Of a stretch of DNA of 64,000 bases, positions 58,000 to 64,000 are shown piece by piece. Positions within the stretch are counted from its first letter, which is position 1. Every line of letters starts with the position of its first letter. This DNA is from Eutypa lata (lineage: Eukaryota > Ascomycota > Sordariomycetes > Xylariales > Diatrypaceae), in contig JAKULF010000004.1 in assembly GCA_022661535.1 (NCBI GenBank), positions 6,014,001 through 6,078,000 of the forward strand, written 5' to 3'. The position numbers were made by a program, and so were the translations under genes. A model generated the notes under the pieces. The model ran no database searches. It was not told the DNA's origin and saw only the letters and a list, made by a program, of their open reading frames with translations.

Positions 58000-59487
58000 A
58001 GCGGATTTTAGGCTACGGGGAGACTATGACGGGGGTTGTTTTTATAAAGTGGGACAATAGAATGTGAAATACTGTCGGCCTCTCCAAACAATCACGTTCG
58101 TGTCTTAACTATAATGATATCTAAGTCATATAAGCTATACAGCCAATATCGTCCGCTAATGTATGTATTGATGGGGCAGATAGTTCTAGCTTCAGACGCA
58201 ATTTCTGATATATAAAGCCACCGAGTATGTGCCAAACCGATTCTGTATCTTAAACCAAGTGTTGTTGTTGTGACAAAGAGCTGGAACCTAGGGAAATGGA
58301 TGATGTATGTATCCATGTACAGCTCTTACCTTATAAGTTTAGTTGTACTACTTTATCTTGCGTTCTTTACATATTGGAGTAAATAATAAGAGTCTATGGG
58401 TATATATATATAATGTAGAAGCAAAAAGGACCGCTCGGACAGGATAGCTAACTATCCCTACATCCCAGACACTTGTAATAAGAACTCATCCTTTCCCAGA
58501 TTTGCCTACTCTCTCATTACATGGCTAATTAAGTTTGGAACATATGATACATATCCTACATGTGTATCAATAGCCTAGTTCGGGGGACCAGGTAGACGTG
58601 GCGAGTTTGGGACGTTCTCCCTATATGAATTGCGTATTGGCGTTGGTCTCGATGGAATTCAGCGTGCTGTGTACGAATACCAACCACATCCCCCCATCCC
58701 AATTTTCTGTGCGTCACTTTGGTAGTCAGAGTGGGCGGCGACTATCGGATACGAAGGCCTCGAACGATGGTCGATGGAAGTCCCCCGAGCCGTTAGCTGC
58801 GTGAATGCGCGAAAACTACGCGAGCCCAAATTGTCCCCGGCGCAGATTATGCTAGGGTGGCAGACTCGGTGTGCCGTTCCCGTGTTGTCAGAGGAAATCG
58901 ATGCCGCTGGTCCCGGGCAATACCGAATAAGCCCGCCCGCACCCCCGGTCTTGAGCGAGATGAGGGATTCGTCGATGGAACGACGGTCATCGATAAAGGA
59001 GAAGGTGGGTTACCAACAGTGATGGGCGGGTTTCGAGGCAACTTGAGCGATCGGGTTTCGACTTGTTTGCCATGGGGGCCAAGGACGAAATCGGTACCGC
59101 CCCGGCGCGCAATCTTTGTCGTTATAAATTCGCCCACGATCATCCATTGGGTTCGATGGACGAGGAGCCGGTCTCTGATAGCTTTCGGTATAGTTCCGAA
59201 CTCGAAGATGTAGAATGCCGTCATGGTACAGAAAGGGCTTCAGTCCTCGGTCCCACCACGGCAGAAGCCATGAAAATGAAAGAGCTGTTGTTATAAAATG
59301 ACAAGTGTTACCTACCAAAACTGTTCCAAAGAAATGTAGTTAATGGGTAAGTAACGTTGCATTTTACAAGTTTTCCTAGCTGGTCCGGGACCAGGTGGAA
59401 CCATCTAAATCCCAAGTATAAGGATTCCAAAGGCTAGTATGCACCAATTCGTGTCCACGAGGTTGCGGTGGTAGCTTGACAGCCTAG
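58000..59487. other. Unassigned region, possibly the 5' part of the helicase relic
   Basis: Open frames at 58,600-59,290 exist on both strands, but none reads convincingly as protein. The plus-strand string SPTIIHWVRWTRSRS near 59,130-59,175 weakly resembles a conserved site found upstream in the helicase-type element described next, so the relic may begin here. Confidence 0.35.
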
Positions 59488-60810
59488 ATGCCGGTGATCC
59501 CGTGGGACGAGCTAGAACATGATCACTCGGATAGGCAGGAGAATTCCTCGTTTTCTACAAACCCTTGTAGTTCATGGGTAATGGATGGAATAATCTGGCT
59601 ACAAAACCGGATTCTGGCGAAGGGACGGCTGCCGGGAAACGTAATTTCCAAGGGGATAGAACGCAACATCGGGTGGTAAAGCAATACAAGGCGATGGTGG
59701 AGAATTTCCGGCGTCGGCTCTTAATGTTGCTGCATGTGCTCGGTATGCAGCCTAACTATGTACAGTCCAAAAATGCTGGGGCTTCGAGTAGCCAATACTC
59801 CGCAAAGGGTGATCCGGAACTTGCTAATTTACTAAAGATCGGTATACTTTATGCTAGAGTACCACAACGGGTTCCGGAAGCCGCAAATGCTTAAAGTGAT
59901 TTATTGGTTTCTGCCACGCAAAGTTCAAGAGCTGTTCGTAGCTTGTACTCTCGTTCTAACAGGGAGTGCAAGGGATATTTTAGCATGCGAATTAGTGAAA
60001 CCCGTTCTTGTAGACACGCAATGTAGTAAAGGGCTATACGGCTCGGGGCGAAGATCGGGCGATTGCGGAGCGGGAGGAGGAGGACGACGATGGTGCGTGG
60101 TTGTTTTTTCCCAGCCCCCGTGCAGGCGCGGAGGGTATCTATCAATAGAGTCGGACGTACAAAATAGCCAGGTACAGTTCGAAGAAGGAATGCGAGCCGG
60201 ACAGCACCGGATGCCGATACGTATTAGATACGGACAGTTCGGGAATACTTTCTGTGGGTCTTGAGGATGGATACGAATGTAACCGCTGCCAGCATATTAG
60301 CGTTGTGATTAGCATCGTGGTCCGGCGCAAGCATATCGCGGGGGTCGGGGATATATCCGAGGACGAGGACGGGGATGGGGAGGGTCCGGACGGAGGCGAG
60401 GATACCATGCTGGATCTGCAACCCAGGAACTCGACGTATATCGCTTCGGTGGTGTCCGCACGGGAGCTTCAAGAAGGATTCACCGGGATGTCGCAGCGGC
60501 CGGCAATATTCCGAAAGGCGAGTTTCCTGTGGCACCGGTTCTTTAAGGCATCTCTAAATGATGCAGATAGAGCGGAATTAGCTAGAGCTGATGGAGGCGT
60601 TACTTTCAGACCAGGCGCAGGTGAAGCGGATGAATCTGGAGTAGCGGCGGCAGATGCTGGAGCTGAAGAAGGCGAATTTCGGAGCCAAAAAAGGTGGTGC
60701 TCGAGGCGATCCATCAGGAGTATTCGCCAATTCTGCAGATGGTGTCGTTTATTGTCGGGCGGCGTTCTGCGGGGGAGACGGAGTTGGTGCCGGCGCTGGT
60801 GGCGCTGTAG
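59488..60810 (+). pseudogene. Frameshifted relic of a repetitive fungal RecQ-like helicase element (DUF3505 type)
   Basis: Five plus-strand segments in changing frames line up in the order of the N-terminal half of the large repetitive RecQ-like helicase proteins of fungi. They are: PVIPWDELEHD with SWVMDGIIWLQNRI (59,488-59,620); YKAMVENFRRRLLMLLHVLG (about 59,690-59,750); LEYHNGFRKPQMLKVIYWFL (from 59,854); TYIASVVSARELQE with FRKASFLWHRFFKAS (about 60,435-60,560); and VVLEAIHQEYSPILQMVSF (from 60,694). The last is where the helicase ATP-binding motif should follow; it is destroyed, and the relic ends at a TAG at 60,808. At least four frameshifts and several stops make this non-functional. 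The recognition is from memory of the family's conserved blocks, not from an alignment. Confidence 0.65.
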
Positions 60811-62152
60811 GACATTGTCAGGCGATAAGGTGGACCTCTAGCTGAGGGTTTCTCGATGTTCTTATATCACAGGCCTCATCCATCTATACGATTAGATACC
60901 TAGGACCAAGCCTGGGCGCGACAAGCTCTGGAGGACGAGCAACGGCTGTCTATTCCTGAAGGAGTGCTCAGTCCGGCCTCGAGACCATTGCTATGTGTTC
61001 TTTGGCCGCTAATGAGAAAGGGGGAAATAATTACCCCTAATTAGCTAGCTACACGGACTGTTTACATTCATACCATTTACCTTTACCTACCATCTGCCGT
61101 CCAGTTATAGAGCTTAGCTACATAACCGTAGTCCTCCATGGATGTCCGATAAGGGGAAGGGGACTGGTGGGTAACCCCGGTAATTTTCCCACCGCGGGTA
61201 CAAAATGTGATGGATGCCCAGAGCATCTATAGGGCTCAAGATCGTAACGATACGGCCAGAAACAAAAAGGAGAAAACTTGCTCTGATAGCTACCTAAATT
61301 AAATACAGGAGTCGACTAGATTACTTGGGGAAAATATCTAGATGCTAAACTCATGAGACGGGAAAGGCCATCGCAATTAAATGAGCCAGCTGTGTTTTGT
61401 AATTTACATAGGGGTCACGGCTATGAGGGTACGTTAGGTTATATAGTTAGGAACAGTATATTGTGACCGCCATCACACAATATGTACCTAAAACCAGTCT
61501 ACACGTAATTCCTTCTTGTTTAAAAAGGTTGACCAGGTCCTAGTATCCGTCATCAAAAGCAGCGGAACATAGGATGATAAATATAAGCGTAGAAGGATGC
61601 TATCGGTATATCCCCTTAGTAGCTCGAATGAGTGCTGACCCACGTATGGTGGGCTTGTCGTTTCGTATATCATCTCTGAGGATGGTATTACAGCATCTGG
61701 CTTACTCGAGAACAAGTTTTTTTTAATTCTTTTTTATGTATGATCACTCGCTAGTTAAAAAGCCAGCCTTGCAGGCAGTCACATGATGCATAATAAAGTT
61801 CCGACAGTTAATCCTACAAAAGTCCTACGCAATTATATTCCGCATTATACGCAGTACGCATCGTCAAGTGTTCTTAGCAATTGGGAATATGATTGGTTCA
61901 ACTGGTACTGGCCTCGTTGTTATCAATATCCATCTCCTCAAATGATCTAGGCTACAATATCTATTTTTAACTTGATTGTTAACTTTTGCATTGCCAACAT
62001 CAACCTGCACCATTTCTTCTCAATTGTCACGCCACATAACTCGCGACCCGGGAAGATAAGCGTTACATTTTGTTAAATTAGGTTGAAAAAGAAAAAAGAC
62101 CAGAAAGCTAGTCAGAAGCCACCATCCTCCCTTACCATCAACATCACCAAAA
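60811..62152. other. AT-rich intergenic region
   Basis: No gene seen. GC content drops after the relic, and the remaining helicase motifs (DEAH box and beyond) are not found, so the element is truncated here. The right end carries the promoter of the last gene. Confidence 0.5.
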
Positions 62153-63461
62153 ATGCCAGGTCCGCCTCGCCGCATGTCTGTAGTCACTGCAGTCATCGTC
62201 CTCGCAGTCGCGAGCCTTATCTTCTGCGCACCGACCCTTTTAGCTGCAATAGGGCGGCAACAACCAAGCCATACGACGGGAGAGCAGAAGATCCCCGGGG
62301 TGGCTTTCAGTCTTACCCCTGACTACGGGTGCGTGCGCCAAGAGAACACTTACCTACCTACGTACCTACCTACTCACCTACTGTTGAAAACGTTGATATA
62401 TGCATGCTAATGCGAGCGCTTTCCGCAGGACTGCGGCCATTCATCTCCCAGATGGCACGTCAGTCGCAGTAGCCCGCATCGAGGGAAGCGAGGCTTACAA
62501 GGCGTTCATGCGGCGGGAGGCCGCGCCCCCTGCATCATCGTCATGGTCGTCACCCTCAGCGGTTGGTCGCCTATCCCGCGGTGTTCTCTGCAGCTCCGTC
62601 GGTGCCACATTCCGCGCCCTCCTGATGCGCGATGGAGGGGAAGGCATATGTAATAATACCTCCTCATTCCCAAGCCGCGAAGATGACGCAACCGCCACCG
62701 AAGCGCTGCTGCGCGTCCTCAAAGCCTCCGCAGTGTCCTACCTAGAGGCGTCGACCATCTGCTTCGCCGACATGACGCTCCCGGACCCCAACAGCGCCGG
62801 CACGACGACGACGACGACGACGTACCAACGGTCCGTGGCCGAAGCGGCGATCCGTGCTGTCGGGCTGCGGCAGGCGCGCCCCGTGACGGTGGCCGCGGGT
62901 GTGGCGGCGCTCGTGACCAATGGGTTGAACCGGTGGGATGGCCCGCGGGAGCTGATTCTCGCCGTCGACCGCAGCCGGTACGGATGGACCTTCGACGTGT
63001 ACTACCGGGATGAGGGCCTGTTGGAGCTGGTTCGGCGCGATTATCGCCACTTCTCTGGGGATGGGGAAGGGGGAGAACGAGAACGAGAACGAGAACAACG
63101 CTCGGTATGGGGGGATCGGCGGGCGGTGGAGAGGCGCGCACTGGAGGCGATCGTCAAGTCGCCTTTTGGAAGGCTGCCCGGCGTTGGCGACTTGCCGCGC
63201 GAGATCGGCGAGCTGGTGCTGTACGGCGATGCCGCGGCGGAGCCCGGGTTCCGGGAGGACCTGGACGCGGTCCTGAGCCCGGAGCTGGCGGTCAAAGCGT
63301 ATGAATTCGATCCTGTGTATGCCAGTGCGGCGGGGATGGCCAGGGAGACGTTCTTGACCGTCAACGGTTGGGATTTTGTCGAGAAGCCGGCTTTTGGGTG
63401 CTGTTGGAGGTCGGGATGGCAGGGGTGTCGTCCCGCTCATGGCCAGCGAGTTAAGATATGA
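62153..63461 (+). CDS. Membrane-anchored protein, possible actin/Hsp70-like ATPase fold
   Basis: Exons 62153-62328 and 62429-63461 give 402 residues. One hydrophobic segment near the N-terminus (MSVVTAVIVLAVASLIFCA) suggests a type II anchor or signal. Just after it, LTPDYGTAAIHLPDGTSVAV sits where Hsp70-like proteins have their first phosphate-binding strand. Later ELILAVDRSRYGWTFDVYYR resembles the second phosphate-binding beta hairpin, and LVLYGDAAAEPGF could be part of the adenosine-site region. The C-terminus is Cys/Trp-rich (FGCCWRSGWQGC). The fold assignment is an inference from pattern only. Coding microsatellites are visible: (ACG)n giving a Thr run near residue 190 and (GAACGA)n giving ERERER near 62% of the length. 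Confidence 0.6.
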
Positions 63462-64000
63462 ATTGCTCGAGTTTTTACGGGGGTTATTGTATTATCGGTA
63501 ATTTTGTTCTTTACCCTGAGATAACTATGCCAACGGAAAGATTGGTGACAAGTTGACTTCTATAGGGCACTACGCAAAGGAGTAATGCTTACTTAGTTGC
63601 TGCTGTTACTCGGATGCTTATCTTCCAGCACACACTTTTTCTCATCTTGACTACTTCAAAAGATTTTTTTCTCTTGAGGCTACGTGGAGGTGTTGTCACG
63701 GTTAGGTTTTAGTGACAGTGAAAATTGTATAAATGAACATTGAGAATGGTTCTTGCACCCTGTAGTTTCATGACTAGTAAGCATTATCTAAAGTACAGGC
63801 TCCGTTTTGTTACGACCAAACTTCCTTTGAGCTTCAAGAACAAGAATGAGCTGGTGTGCTGTACATATAAGTTCCATTTCGTGATCACACATCGTGATGT
63901 CAAGGTCCATCCTTCCCTCGTGCAACATCTTGGTAGATACTCTAGTAAATACCCAGCGGAATCCTTCTGGGACTCTTCGCTTAAAGTTAATATCAAGGGT
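63462..64000. other. Intergenic region at the right edge
   Basis: No gene seen in the remaining 540 bases. A 70-codon minus-strand frame at 63784-63996 is too short to call and could be part of a gene beyond the window. Confidence 0.4.

Overview
This is a stretch of nuclear DNA from a filamentous ascomycete (Pezizomycotina, most likely Sordariomycetes; Xylariales is my guess from general appearance, not from a search). Genes carry short 50-170 base introns with GTRNGT donors, CTAAC-like branch points and YAG acceptors. The gene set is typically fungal: white collar 2, RAD50, a PP4 regulatory subunit, an LETM1-type mitochondrial protein, a GID ligase RING subunit and an STB6-like protein. Intergenic DNA is long, AT-rich and sprinkled with GGTA/TACC tetranucleotide runs. 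I rebuilt gene models from the six frames by joining exons with compatible phase. I see no intact RNA gene, CRISPR array or intact transposon.

Left edge (1-7.1 kb), all on the plus strand: the last exons of an FMN-dependent NtaA-type monooxygenase, an UNC93-like MFS transporter, a medium-chain trans-enoyl-reductase-like protein, and a hypothetical gene. The first three look like the right border of a secondary-metabolite cluster whose core enzyme would lie beyond the window. From 7.1 to 10.4 kb there is gene-poor, partly repetitive DNA. A secreted amidase (10.4-12.5 kb) and a DUF7721-type 'beta-flanking' protein (13.5-14.6 kb) follow, then another gene-poor interval (14.6-17.6 kb).

Centre (17.6-39 kb), a housekeeping core: wc-2 (minus) is divergent from rad50 (plus); rad50 converges on a PPP4R2 homologue (minus); then a UPF0658 Golgi membrane protein (plus), an unrecognised repeat-rich three-exon gene (minus) and a proline iminopeptidase (plus). 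Two places here deserve attention. The PPP4R2 frame continues past a single TAG for 121 codons that include a duplicated proline-rich motif. The UPF0658 gene has about 730 bases with no ATG before its first ATG, and the last 219 of them are open in its own frame.

Right part (41-64 kb): four minus-strand genes (secreted protein of unknown function, LETM1-like protein, orphan repeat-containing membrane protein, STB6-like protein), then plus-strand RMD5/GID2 and an AYR1-like short-chain dehydrogenase. Next comes a frameshifted relic of a repetitive fungal RecQ-like helicase element at 59.5-60.8 kb, and finally a membrane-anchored protein that may have an actin/Hsp70-like ATPase fold. Apart from the left-edge trio I see no sign that neighbouring genes share one pathway.
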